DNA from: Microbacterium phyllosphaerae | GTDB taxonomy: Bacteria; Actinomycetota; Actinomycetes; Actinomycetales; Microbacteriaceae | Length of the DNA: 64,000 nucleotides | Direction of reading: 5' to 3' | Assembly (NCBI RefSeq): GCF_017876435.1 | Contig: NZ_JAGIOA010000001.1 | Location: forward strand, 496,001 to 560,000 | Shown: one piece after another, positions 25,438 to 33,778 of the stretch | Layout of the letters: each line of letters opens with the position of its first letter | Numbering within the stretch: the first letter of the stretch is position 1 | Made by a program: the position numbers and the translations under genes | The notes under the pieces: generated by a model | Database searches by the model: none | Told to the model about the DNA's origin: nothing | Seen by the model: the letters and a program-made list of their open reading frames with translations, nothing else

Positions 25438-25504
25438 CCCGAGGGTGGGTTGTGGGGGTGGGTGCTGACTGGGGATCAGCGCTCCCACCCCATCCCCCCT
25501 CGGG
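25438..25504 (+). terminator. Long terminator hairpin after the membrane protein gene
   Basis: CCCGAGGG (25438-25445) pairs with CCCTCGGG (25497-25504); inside, GGGGTGGG (25455-25462) pairs with CCCACCCC (25484-25491) and GCTGA with TCAGC. It begins nine bases after the stop. The rest of the 376-base gap to 25806 holds only the palindrome at 25603. Confidence 0.65.
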
Positions 25505-25602
25505 ATCAGAAGAAGATCTGACTCTCCCTCCGCAGGACGGTCGAACCGTCCACACGCGCGGGTCAGCTGGGGACTGACGGCTCTGCGCGTATATGAGTAA
25601 TG

Positions 25603-25616
25603 GTATACCGGCATAC
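25603..25616. promoter_or_regulatory. GTATACCGGCATAC palindrome upstream of the second ABC operon
   Basis: Near-perfect 14-base inverted repeat about 190 bases before the DUF1684 gene, within an AT-richer stretch. It has the look of a GntR-type operator or an embedded -10 (TATACC). No regulator gene is adjacent. Confidence 0.35.
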
Positions 25617-25805
25617 GTTGCATTCCATTGCGTCGGAGAGAGTCCACCGAACCGGTCGAATCCCGCGAAACCATGCACGAAATGCGGACTCAAACGCCTC
25701 TCGGAAGGCCGCATTCGTGCATCCTCGCGAGCGTCCCTCGTCGGGCATTACCTCGAGTGACGGCCACGGCCCCGCCTCCTTCTGCATGCAAGAGAATGGA
25801 AGGTG

Positions 25806-26501
25806 ATGTCTGAACGCGAAGATCACACCCACTGGCAGGCCGAGCGCCGTGCCTCCGTCACGTCCGCGACGGGCAACCTCGCGCTGATCGAGACCCGCTG
25901 GACGGGCGATCGGCCCGATCTGGATGCCGAGCAGCAGGCGGCATCCGACACGGTGACCGTCACGCCCATCCAGCGCACGAACATCGAGACCGGCGCCGCC
26001 GAGCACGGACTGCGCGTGTGGGATGCCGATGCACCCGCCATCCGCGCCTTCGACCGCGTCGACACGTACGAGTACGACCCCGCGTGGGTTCTCGAGGGGC
26101 ACTTCACGCCCGTGTCCGGCGATCGTCAGGTGTCGTTCGAGCACATCCGCGACAACGGCGGCACGCGCGACCTCGTGGTTCCCGGCGACATCCGACTCGA
26201 GCTCGACGGCCGCGAGTACGACCTGGCCGCGTTCGACGACGGCGGCACGCTGCTGCTCGTCTTCGGTGACGAGACGAACGGCTCCGAGACCTACGGATCC
26301 GGCCGCTTCCTGTTCGTGCAGCTGCGTGACGACGAGGGAACCGTGACCCTCGACTTCAACCGGGCCTTCGTACCACCGTGCGGGTTCAGCGCCCAGTACA
26401 ACTGCCCGCTTCCGCCGGCATCCAACCGCTTCCCCCTGCCTATCCGAGCAGGCGAGAAGAACGTCGTCTTCCGCGACGGCTTCGACATCTACGCGGCGTG
26501 A
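25806..26501 (+). CDS. DUF1684 family protein
   Basis: The 231-residue product starts with a helix containing HWQAERRASVTSATGNLALIETRW and has the DUF1684 hallmarks: RDLVVPGDIRLELDGREYDL, LLLVFGDETNGSETYGSGRFL, and the C-terminal LDFNRAFVPPCGFSAQYNCP with NRFPLPIRAGEK. The Asn-Pro-Pro-Cys area is highly conserved in the family, whose activity is unknown. It is 28 bases ahead of the substrate-binding protein gene and probably co-transcribed with the importer. The ATG at 25806 is preferred over an adjacent GTG at 25803. Confidence 0.8.
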   Translation: MSEREDHTHWQAERRASVTSATGNLALIETRWTGDRPDLDAEQQAASDTVTVTPIQRTNIETGAAEHGLRVWDADAPAIRAFDRVDTYEYDPAWVLEGHFTPVSGDRQVSFEHIRDNGGTRDLVVPGDIRLELDGREYDLAAFDDGGTLLLVFGDETNGSETYGSGRFLFVQLRDDEGTVTLDFNRAFVPPCGFSAQYNCPLPPASNRFPLPIRAGEKNVVFRDGFDIYAA

Positions 26502-26529
26502 CGCCGCACACTCTCACCCTGGAGTACTC

Positions 26530-28023
26530 ATGAGAAGAACCCGCATCATCGGCGCGCTCGGCGCCGTCGCCACGCTCGCCCTCGTGGCCGGCTGCGCGTC
26601 GGGCACGACCGACGACGCCGCGAGCGAAGACGCCACCATCTTCATCGGGTCGTTGTACGAGCCGACCAACCTGAGCAACACGCAGGGCGGCGGCCAGGGT
26701 GTGACCGAGGCGCTGACCGGCAACGTCTACGAGGGCCTCTACCGGCTGACCGACGACGGCGAGGTCGAGCCCCTGCTCGCCGAAGACGCCCAGGTCTCGG
26801 ACGACGGCCTGACCTACACGGTCACGCTGCGCGACGACGTGACGTTCCACTCGGGGGACCCGCTCACCTCGGCCGACGTCAAGTCGAGCATCGAGGCCGT
26901 CACCGCCGAGGACTCGGTGTCTGCGCGCAAGTCGAGCTTCGCCACCATCGCCGACATCGCGACCCCCGACGACCAGACCGTCGTGTTCACGCTGTCGCAG
27001 CGGTCGATCTCGTTCCTCTACAACCTCAGCTACGTCTGGATCGTCAACGACGAGGCCGGCGACATCACCGGCAAGGAAGACGGCACGGGCCCGTACACGC
27101 TCGACGAGTGGAAGAAGGGCTCGACCCTGACCCTCGAGCGCTGGGACGACTACTGGGGTGAGCCCGCCAAGAACGGCGAGGTCGTCTACACGTACTTCAC
27201 CGACGCCACCGCCGAGAACAACGCTCTGCTGACCGGCGAGATCGACGTGATCACCAGCGTGCAGAGCCCCGACTCGCTCACGCAGTTCGACTCCGACGAC
27301 TACGTCGTCAGCGAGGGCACCTCGACCACGAAGGAGCTGCTCGCGTTCAACGACCGGGTCGCGCCCTTCGACAATGCGCTCGTGCGCAAGGCGATCTACT
27401 CCGCGATCGACACGAAGAAGCTCCTCGAGTCCATCTGGGGCGACTACGGCACGCTCATCGGCTCGATGGTGCCGCCGACCGACCCCTGGTACGAGGACCT
27501 CACGAACGTGAACCCGTACGACGTCGAGCTCTCGAAGGATCTGCTCGCACAGGCAGGCTTCGCAGACGGCTTCACGTTCACGCTCGACACCCCCAGCTAC
27601 GACCCGCACCCCGCCGTGGCGGAGTTCCTGCAGTCGCAGCTCGCCGAGGTCGGCATCGCGGTCGAGATCAACACGATCAGCGCCGACGAGTGGTACACGA
27701 AGGTGTTCAAGGAGCAGGACTTCGAGGCCACTCTGCAGGAGCATGTGAACGACCGTGACGTGGTCTGGTACGGCAACCCCGACTTCTACTGGGGCTACGA
27801 CGACGCCGACGTGCAGCAGTGGGTCGCCGACGCCGAGCAGGCGGCCACGACCGACGAGCAGACCGCGCTGCTGAAGAAGGTCAACGAGAAGATCGCCGAG
27901 GATGCCGCGAGCGTATGGTTGTACCTGTACCCGCAGATCGTGGTCGCCTCGAGCGACCTCAGCGGGTACCCGGTCAACGGCCTGAACTCTCAGTTCTTCG
28001 CCTACGACATCGTCAAGTCCTGA
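26530..28023 (+). CDS. ABC transporter substrate-binding lipoprotein (family 5), second importer
   Basis: The 497-residue product has a lipobox VAGC (Cys at 22) and the family-5 pattern (LTGNVYEGLYRLTDDGEVEPLLAEDA, YTVTLRDDVTFHSGDPLTSADV, NALVRKAIYSAIDTKKLLESIWGD). It is the solute receptor for the permeases and ATPases at 28077-31442. The sequence differs clearly from the receptor at 19338-20924, so the two importers probably take different substrates. Confidence 0.9.
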   Translation: MRRTRIIGALGAVATLALVAGCASGTTDDAASEDATIFIGSLYEPTNLSNTQGGGQGVTEALTGNVYEGLYRLTDDGEVEPLLAEDAQVSDDGLTYTVTLRDDVTFHSGDPLTSADVKSSIEAVTAEDSVSARKSSFATIADIATPDDQTVVFTLSQRSISFLYNLSYVWIVNDEAGDITGKEDGTGPYTLDEWKKGSTLTLERWDDYWGEPAKNGEVVYTYFTDATAENNALLTGEIDVITSVQSPDSLTQFDSDDYVVSEGTSTTKELLAFNDRVAPFDNALVRKAIYSAIDTKKLLESIWGDYGTLIGSMVPPTDPWYEDLTNVNPYDVELSKDLLAQAGFADGFTFTLDTPSYDPHPAVAEFLQSQLAEVGIAVEINTISADEWYTKVFKEQDFEATLQEHVNDRDVVWYGNPDFYWGYDDADVQQWVADAEQAATTDEQTALLKKVNEKIAEDAASVWLYLYPQIVVASSDLSGYPVNGLNSQFFAYDIVKS

Positions 28024-28076
28024 CGCGCGAGGGGGATGCCGCGCGTCGGCATCCCCCTCTTTCATCCTGAGAAGCC

Positions 28077-29039
28077 ATGCTCGCCTACCTGCTGCGCCGC
28101 CTCGCGTTCCTCGTGGTGTCGCTCGTCGTCGCGATGATCGCGATCTTCGTGCTGCTGCGCCTGCTCCCCGGCGACCCGGCGAACGCGCTGCTCTCGGTGA
28201 ACGCCACCCCCGAGCAGATCGCCGCCGCCCGCGCGCAGGTCGGCTCCGATCAGCCTCTCCTGCAGCAGTTCACGACCTGGGCCGGTCAGCTGCTGCGCTT
28301 CGATCTCGGTGAGTCGTTCCTGAGCTCGCGTCCGGTCGGCCCCGATATCGCCGATCGCCTCGCCGTCACTCTCCCCCTCACGCTCATCGCGTTCTCCGTC
28401 GCCCTGCTCGTCTCGCTCGTGATCGGCATCACCGCCGCCGTGAAGTCCGACCGCTGGTACGGGATCGCCCTCTCGGGCTTCGCGCAGCTCGGCGTCGCCG
28501 TGCCCGTTTTCTGGGTCGGCGTCGTGCTCGTGTGGATCTTCGCCCTCGGTCTCGGGGTGCTCCCCTCGGGCGGATTCCCCCGCGATGACTGGGAGGATCC
28601 CGCGGATGCACTGCGTTCGCTCGCCCTTCCGGTGACCACCATCGTGATCGTCATGAGCGCGTCCCTCAGCCGCTACGTGCGCTCCGCCACGCTCGACGTG
28701 ATCGGCAGCGACTACCTGCGCACCGCGCGCGCCGGCGGGTCGGGGATGTCCGAGGCGCTGCTGCGTCACGGTGTGCGCAACGGCTCGGTCCCGGTCGTCG
28801 CGATCCTCGGCATCGAGCTGTCGACGACGCTCCTTGGCGCGGTCGTGGTCGAGAGCGTCTTCACTCTTCCCGGTCTCGGCAGCCTGCTGCTGTCGGCCAT
28901 CGAGCAGCACGACTTCCAGGTCATCCAGGGCGTGCTCGTCGTCAGCACGCTCTTCGTGCTGCTCGTCGGGTTCGCCGCCGACATCGTGCAGCGCCTGATC
29001 GATCCGCGTCTGCGCACGAGCGTCTCGGGCAACCGATGA
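28077..29039 (+). CDS. ABC transporter permease (DppB-like), second importer
   Basis: The 320-residue product begins with LAYLLRRLAFLVVSLVVAMI and the LLPGDPANALL motif of DppB proteins. It has six predicted membrane segments and an EAA-like loop (YLRTARAGGSGMSEALLRHG). It overlaps the next permease by four bases. The gap to the receptor gene (54 bases) holds a short GC-rich hairpin-like stretch. Confidence 0.9.
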   Translation: MLAYLLRRLAFLVVSLVVAMIAIFVLLRLLPGDPANALLSVNATPEQIAAARAQVGSDQPLLQQFTTWAGQLLRFDLGESFLSSRPVGPDIADRLAVTLPLTLIAFSVALLVSLVIGITAAVKSDRWYGIALSGFAQLGVAVPVFWVGVVLVWIFALGLGVLPSGGFPRDDWEDPADALRSLALPVTTIVIVMSASLSRYVRSATLDVIGSDYLRTARAGGSGMSEALLRHGVRNGSVPVVAILGIELSTTLLGAVVVESVFTLPGLGSLLLSAIEQHDFQVIQGVLVVSTLFVLLVGFAADIVQRLIDPRLRTSVSGNR

Positions 29040-29896
29040 GCCGCGTCGCCGAGCAGCTGATCACCGACTCCGTTCCCGTGCGGAGGCGCCCGAAGGCGAC
29101 CCTACTGATCGGTCTCGTGCTCACCGGCGTCATTGTGCTCATCGCGCTTGTGTCGCTGTTCTGGCTGCCCTACCCGCTCGCCGACACCAGCGGCAGTCGC
29201 CTCGAAGGACCGAGCGCCCTGCACCTGCTCGGCACGGATCGCCTCGGCCGCGACCTGCTCTCGCAGCTCATGTGGGGCGCACGGATCGCGCTCATCGTCG
29301 GCATCTGCTCGGTGGCGATCGCCGCCGTGCTCGGCACGATCATCGGTCTCATCGCCGCCTTCTCGCGACCCTGGGTCGACGACACGCTCTCGGCAGGACT
29401 CGACGTCGTGATCGCCTTCCCCGTGCTGCTGCTCGCGATGCTCGTCGTGGCGGTCCAGGGCGCATCGCTCTGGTCGGCCGTGCTCGCGATCGGACTCGCG
29501 ATGTCGGCGGTCGTCGCGCGCCTCACCCGCATCCTGGCTCGTCGCGTGCTGCAGGAGCAGTACATCACCGCGGCGCGCACCAGCGGCACGAGTGTGGTCG
29601 GCATCGTCTTCCAGCACGTGCTGCCCAACATCGCGCCGACCCTCGCCGTCAGCCTCGCACTGCAGTTCGGGGCAGCCGTGCTCGCCGAGGCGAGCCTGTC
29701 GTACCTCGGACTCGGCGCTCCGCCGCCCAACGCCTCGTGGGGTCGGATGCTGCAGGAGGCCCAGGGCACGGTGCTCACCGCACCTGTCGGGGCGATCGCC
29801 CCCGGCATCGCGATCATCGCGCTCGTGCTCGGAGTCAACTTCCTCGCCGACGGCCTGCGCGATCTCGCCGACCCGACCCGCAGGAGGAGCCGATGA
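29036..29896 (+). CDS. ABC transporter permease (DppC-like), second importer
   Basis: The 286-residue product has an N-terminal membrane anchor, the DppC motif GTDRLGRDLLSQLMWGARIAL, further segments and the EAA-like YITAARTSGTSVVGIVFQHVLPN. It overlaps both neighbours by four bases, forming a tightly coupled operon. Confidence 0.9.
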   Translation: MSRVAEQLITDSVPVRRRPKATLLIGLVLTGVIVLIALVSLFWLPYPLADTSGSRLEGPSALHLLGTDRLGRDLLSQLMWGARIALIVGICSVAIAAVLGTIIGLIAAFSRPWVDDTLSAGLDVVIAFPVLLLAMLVVAVQGASLWSAVLAIGLAMSAVVARLTRILARRVLQEQYITAARTSGTSVVGIVFQHVLPNIAPTLAVSLALQFGAAVLAEASLSYLGLGAPPPNASWGRMLQEAQGTVLTAPVGAIAPGIAIIALVLGVNFLADGLRDLADPTRRRSR

Positions 29897-30690
29897 GCAT
29901 TCTCGACGTCTCCGGTCTCACGGTGCGCTCGGCGTCCGGCGCGCTCGTGCGCGATGTGTCGTTCTCACTCGCACCCGGCGAGCGCCTGGGTCTGATCGGA
30001 GAGTCGGGTTCGGGCAAGTCGCTCACCTCGCTCGCGGTCACCGGCCTGCTTCCGGATTCGCTCACGGCCTCAGGGTCAGTGCTGCTCGACGGGCACCAGG
30101 TGGTCGGTGCTCGTGATGCCGACCTGAGGCCACTGCGTGGACCCGTCGCCCAGATCGTGTTCCAGGAGCCGCTCACCGCGCTCGATCCGTTGATGCGCGT
30201 CGGACGACAGATCGCCGAACCACTGCGTCGCCATCTCGGTCTGCGCGGCGCCGAGCTGCGTTCCGCCGTCGCGGCCGCCCTCGACGAGGTGGCGCTGTCG
30301 GAGCCGCGGTTCGCGCGCGCCTACCCGCATGAGCTCTCGGGAGGACAGCGCCAGCGCGTGGCGATCGCGATCGCCCTCGCCGCCCAACCGCAACTGCTGA
30401 TCGCCGACGAGCCGACGACGGCGCTGGATGTCACGGTGCAGGATGCCGTGCTCGCCCTGCTCGAGCGGCTCGTCGCCGAGCGCGGCATGGCGCTGCTGTT
30501 CATCAGTCACGACCTCGCCGTCGTGTCGCGCATGGTCGATCGCATCGTCGTTCTCCGCGACGGGCTCATCGTCGAGGAGGGCGCGGTCGCTCAGGTGCTG
30601 CAGCATCCGGTGGAGCCGTACACGCGGATGCTCGTCGACAGCGCTCGCGCGCTCGACGCGTTCCTCGACGCGAAGGAGACCGGCGCATGA
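29893..30690 (+). CDS. ABC transporter ATP-binding protein (DppD-like), second importer
   Basis: The 265-residue product has Walker [25 protein letters not shown], signature [15 protein letters not shown], Walker [14 protein letters not shown] and switch [10 protein letters not shown]. The ATG at 29893 follows AGGAGGAG and overlaps the permease stop (ATGA). The longer open frame back to 29272 is a shadow of the permease gene. Confidence 0.9.
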   Translation: MSILDVSGLTVRSASGALVRDVSFSLAPGERLGLIGESGSGKSLTSLAVTGLLPDSLTASGSVLLDGHQVVGARDADLRPLRGPVAQIVFQEPLTALDPLMRVGRQIAEPLRRHLGLRGAELRSAVAAALDEVALSEPRFARAYPHELSGGQRQRVAIAIALAAQPQLLIADEPTTALDVTVQDAVLALLERLVAERGMALLFISHDLAVVSRMVDRIVVLRDGLIVEEGAVAQVLQHPVEPYTRMLVDSARALDAFLDAKETGA

Positions 30691-31442
30691 GCCTCCTCGA
30701 GCTGCGTGCCGCCGGGTTCTCGTACGGATCCCGTCCGGTGCTCGATGACGTCTCGCTGAGCCTCGATGAGGGCGACTCGCTCGGTCTCGTCGGCGAATCG
30801 GGTGCGGGCAAGTCGACGATCCTGCGGCTGCTGCTCGGGCTGTCGGCACCGCGCGACGGACAGATGCTGTTCGAGGGCGTGCCCCTCTCTCTGCGCGACC
30901 GCGCGCAGATGCGCCGCTTCCGGGCGAGCGTGCAGCCGGTGTTCCAGGACCCGTACTCGTCGCTCGACCCCCGCCAGCGCATCGACCGCATCATCGGCGA
31001 ACCCCTGCGCTCACTGCGCCTGGCATCCGGCCCCGACGCGCAGCGCCGCATCGCCGAGGCCCTCGAGTCGGTCGGGCTTCCCGCTGACACCGCCCGCCGC
31101 TACCCGCACGAGTTCTCGGGCGGGCAGCGCCAACGCATCGCGATCGCACGGGCCGTCGTCTCGCGCCCGAGGGTGCTGCTCGCCGACGAACCTGTCAGCG
31201 CGCTCGACGTCACCACGCGCGTGCAGGTGCTCGAACTGCTCGACCGACTGCGCCGCGAGAACGGACTGTCGCTCGTGATGGTGTCGCACGACCTCACCGC
31301 GATCGCCTCGGCGTGCGACCGGACGGTGGTTCTGCAGAACGGTCGTGTCGTCGAACAGGGTGCGACGGCATCCGTGCTGCACGCCCCGCAGGACCCGTAC
31401 ACGCGGGCACTGGTCGACGCGGTTCCCCGACTGCCGCGCTGA
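30687..31442 (+). CDS. ABC transporter ATP-binding protein (DppF-like), second importer
   Basis: The 251-residue product has Walker A GESGAGKST, QPVFQDPYSSLDPRQ, signature FSGGQRQRIAIARAV, Walker B LLADEPVSALDVT and switch VSHDLTAIA. It overlaps the DppD-like gene by four bases and closes the operon that starts at 25806. Confidence 0.9.
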   Translation: MSLLELRAAGFSYGSRPVLDDVSLSLDEGDSLGLVGESGAGKSTILRLLLGLSAPRDGQMLFEGVPLSLRDRAQMRRFRASVQPVFQDPYSSLDPRQRIDRIIGEPLRSLRLASGPDAQRRIAEALESVGLPADTARRYPHEFSGGQRQRIAIARAVVSRPRVLLADEPVSALDVTTRVQVLELLDRLRRENGLSLVMVSHDLTAIASACDRTVVLQNGRVVEQGATASVLHAPQDPYTRALVDAVPRLPR

Positions 31443-31569
31443 GTCGCCGACCGTTTCTCGCATTCGTCACGGATGGCTGGCCGTTTCACGGATGGCTGCC
31501 GGACCGACGGCGTGTCTCCCGCCCGTCGGACATCATCCAGCCCGATTGGCCGCAGACGACTCCTCGGTG

Positions 31570-32034
31570 TCAGGCCAACGCGTGCCAGGCTTCTCGTAGT
31601 GCGACCAACGTCTGTGCCATCTCCGCGTCAGGCGGATAGACAGGGCCATCGGAGATGTCCACGTTCCGAAGAGGGTCGTCCTCGAGATGCTGCGGGAACA
31701 CATGGCAGTGAAGATGCGGTGCCCGATGCCCCATCACCAGGTAGTTGATCTTCCTCGGGGTAAATGCCCTGTCGATGGCACGCCCAGAGCGCTGGACGTC
31801 GCGCCAGAACGCGCTGAGCTGAACGGCGTCCAGCTCACCGAGGTCAGTGAGATGCTCGCGGAGGATGACGACGGTGTAGCCGGGATGCGCCTGGTTTCGC
31901 ACCAGACGGATGTGGGTCATCTCTGTGGTTGCCAGGAGGATGCTGTGCTCGTTCTCCGGCAGATGAGCGTCGGCGCACATCCCGCAGAGCTCCGGGTCCA
32001 CGAGTTCCGCCCATTCCTCATCGCTCCACCACAT
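31570..32034 (-). CDS. HIT family protein
   Basis: The 154-residue product has CGMCAD near the N-terminus (a zinc-type Cys pair), the histidine-triad HLHCHVFPQ near residue 115, and the upstream strand YTVVILREHLTDLGEL. HIT proteins hydrolyse nucleotide phosphoramidates or diadenosine polyphosphates. The ATG at 32034 lies six bases after a TACCAT -10 element (32041-32046), so the mRNA is probably leaderless. It is divergent from the trpS leader peptide. Confidence 0.85.
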   Translation of the reverse strand: MWWSDEEWAELVDPELCGMCADAHLPENEHSILLATTEMTHIRLVRNQAHPGYTVVILREHLTDLGELDAVQLSAFWRDVQRSGRAIDRAFTPRKINYLVMGHRAPHLHCHVFPQHLEDDPLRNVDISDGPVYPPDAEMAQTLVALREAWHALA

Positions 32035-32040
32035 CGGCCC

Positions 32041-32046
32041 ATGGTA
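32041..32046 (-). promoter_or_regulatory. -10 element of the HIT gene, leaderless start
   Basis: TACCAT on the minus strand, then six bases, then the ATG at 32034. This spacing puts the transcription start at or next to the A of the ATG. Confidence 0.5.
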
Positions 32047-32091
32047 ACCAGGGGAATCGCGCTGCCGGTCGCCTCGACCGCCGCGGGTCAC

Positions 32092-32097
32092 TATCCT
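32092..32097 (+). promoter_or_regulatory. -10 element of the trpS leader transcript
   Basis: TATCCT, six bases, then the ATG of the WW leader peptide at 32104. The leader peptide would therefore be translated from a leaderless 5' end. Confidence 0.5.
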
Positions 32098-32103
32098 CGA
32101 CCT

Positions 32104-32148
32104 ATGCGTTTCACCGTTTCGTCGTGGTGGCTGCACGAGCAGCCGTAA
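32104..32148 (+). CDS. trp-type leader peptide upstream of trpS
   Basis: A 14-codon frame encodes MRFTVSSWWLHEQP with two adjacent Trp codons (32125-32130). The first stem of the attenuator, GGCTGC (32129-32134) with GCAGCC (32139-32144), begins in the second Trp codon. A ribosome stalled for charged tRNA-Trp would mask this stem. The frame starts seven bases after a -10 box. It is too short for routine gene calling, but composition and position are those of an attenuation peptide. Confidence 0.8.
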   Translation: MRFTVSSWWLHEQP

Positions 32149-32229
32149 CGCATTGACGCGCGGGCTGCACGGCAGCCCGCGAACCCCTCGCGGATCCATG
32201 GTCCGTGCAGCTCCTTTCGAATCAGGAGC
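32129..32229 (+). promoter_or_regulatory. Ribosome-mediated attenuator of trpS
   Basis: Four complementary segments are visible: 1 GGCTGC (32129-32134), 2 GCAGCC (32139-32144), 3 CGCGGGCTGC (32159-32168), 4 GCAGCCCGCG (32172-32181). Segments 1-2 and 3-4 pair, and 2 can instead pair with the GGCTGC of 3. Downstream, CTCCT (32211-32215) can pair with the trpS ribosome site AGGAG (32224-32228). Stalling at the WW codons would favour 2-3 and change the fold. Attenuation of an auxiliary TrpRS gene is known in Streptomyces; no U-tract is present, so control may be at transcription or translation. Confidence 0.75.
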
Positions 32230-32234
32230 AGATC

Positions 32235-33269
32235 ATGGACTCATACGCCGCAACCCTCGCTCGCATGCCCGGCCTTCGGGCGGCGATCGAGCAGCATCCC
32301 GAGAGTTACCGCGTTCTCACGGGCGAACGCCCCACAGGAAGGCTGCACCTCGGTCACTATTTCGGCACCATCCGGGAACGTGTGCGGCTGCAGGAGACAG
32401 GCGTCGAGACGTTCGTCATCCTCGCCGACTACCAGGTGATCACCGACCGCGACTCGGCCGGTGATGTGCGCGGCAACGTCTACGGAGCCGTCCTCGACTA
32501 TCTCGCCGCCGGCCTGGATCCGACCTCGACCACGATCTTCACCCACTCCGCGGTACCCGCGCTCAACCAGCTGCTGCTCCCTTTCCTCAGCCTGGTCACC
32601 GAGGCGGAGCTGCATCGCAACCCCACCGTCAAGGCCGAACTCGCCGCATCCGGTCGCACGCTGAGCGGTCTGCTGCTGACGTATCCCGTGCACCAAGCCG
32701 CCGACATCCTGTTCTGCAAAGGCAACCTGGTTCCCGTCGGGAAGGACAACCTCCCGCACGTCGAGATCACGCGCACGATCGCACGTCGCTTCAACGAGCG
32801 CTACGGCGACGTGTTCCCCGAGCCGGACAGTCTCGTCACCGAGACTCCTGAGCTTGCCGGTCTCGACGGCCGCAAGATGTCGAAGAGCTATGGGAACGCG
32901 ATCGCACTCGGGATGACGGCTGACGAGACCGCCGACGCCATCAGGCGCGCCCCCACCGATTCGGAACGCGTGATCACCTATGACCCCGCGAACCGGCCAG
33001 GAGTGTCGGGGCTGCTCGCGACGGCCGCGGTCGTACTCGGCCACACTCCGGAGGAGATCGCGGATGACGTCGGTGGTGCGGGGGCCGGTGCGCTCAAGCG
33101 CCTGACGACCGAGGCTGTGAACGAGTTCCTCGCCGACCACCGCGCACGCCGTGCGGCGCTCACGATCGCCGACGCCGCCGCGGTTCTCCGAGAGGGCAAC
33201 GAGCACGCGCAGTCCGTCGCGAACGACACGCTCGATGAGGTGAGGGCGGCGATGGGGATGACCTACTGA
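32235..33269 (+). CDS. trpS: Tryptophan-tRNA ligase
   Basis: The 344-residue class I synthetase has the HIGH-type HLGH at residues 38-41 and KMSKS at 214-218. It contains ILADYQVITDRDS and KGNLVPVGKDNLPHVEITR, the Trp/ATP-binding parts. The ATG at 32235 follows AGGAG; the frame to 32205 would start upstream of that site. Gene, leader peptide and attenuator resemble the auxiliary, indolmycin-resistant TrpRS1 of Streptomyces, so this may be a second, inducible enzyme rather than the housekeeping one. That assignment needs the other trpS of the genome. Confidence 0.9.
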   Translation: MDSYAATLARMPGLRAAIEQHPESYRVLTGERPTGRLHLGHYFGTIRERVRLQETGVETFVILADYQVITDRDSAGDVRGNVYGAVLDYLAAGLDPTSTTIFTHSAVPALNQLLLPFLSLVTEAELHRNPTVKAELAASGRTLSGLLLTYPVHQAADILFCKGNLVPVGKDNLPHVEITRTIARRFNERYGDVFPEPDSLVTETPELAGLDGRKMSKSYGNAIALGMTADETADAIRRAPTDSERVITYDPANRPGVSGLLATAAVVLGHTPEEIADDVGGAGAGALKRLTTEAVNEFLADHRARRAALTIADAAAVLREGNEHAQSVANDTLDEVRAAMGMTY

Positions 33270-33294
33270 CGGCCGCTGGCTGACTTCGGCCCCC

Positions 33295-33696
33295 TCAACC
33301 CGCCGAAGGCGCCAATCCGAAGTACTCCAGCTCCGCGTCGTTCAGCATCCTCGACCGGATCAGGAACCGCATGCCCGTCGGCCCCTCGACCGAGAAGCCG
33401 GCGCCGCGCCCAGGCACCACGTCGATGGTGAGGTGCGTGTACTTCCAGTACTCGAACTGCGACTCCGACATGAAGACCTCGACCGGGGCATCCAACCCGA
33501 CGTCGAGCGCGCCCAGCAGCACGTCTCCCGGCCCCGTGATGAACATCCCCACGGGGTAGCACATGGGCGACGAGCCGTCGCAGCATCCGCCCGACTGATG
33601 GAACATCAGCGGCCCGTGCTGCTCGGTGAGATCGCGCACGAGGGATGCCGCAGCATCCGTCACGTCAACGCGTTGGTAGGTGCCGATGCTCACCAT
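33295..33696 (-). CDS. DUF779 domain protein, partner of aldehyde dehydrogenase
   Basis: The 133-residue product carries HGPLMFHQSGGCCDGSSPMCY, the conserved Cys-rich DUF779 core, and FEYWKYTHLTIDVVPGRG. DUF779 genes commonly follow aldehyde dehydrogenases of the AldB/ExaC type, as here (82 bases downstream, same strand). The Cys/His cluster suggests metal binding. Activity is unknown; a maturation or protective role for the enzyme is only inferred. The ATG at 33696 is preferred to 33807, which would overlap the dehydrogenase. Confidence 0.85.
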   Translation of the reverse strand: MVSIGTYQRVDVTDAAASLVRDLTEQHGPLMFHQSGGCCDGSSPMCYPVGMFITGPGDVLLGALDVGLDAPVEVFMSESQFEYWKYTHLTIDVVPGRGAGFSVEGPTGMRFLIRSRMLNDAELEYFGLAPSAG

Positions 33697-33778
33697 GATT
33701 CGTGCCTTCCTGCCGATTCCTCCGGAGCAGATGGTGCCGGGCGGGCGCTGAGGGTGCAGCGCCCGCCCGGGGTCGAGC

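Noticed and set aside
26440..28065. Minus-strand frame of 541 codons opposite the second substrate-binding protein
   Set aside because: Shadow of a clearly recognised lipoprotein; composition is Val/Arg/Asp-biased without structure.
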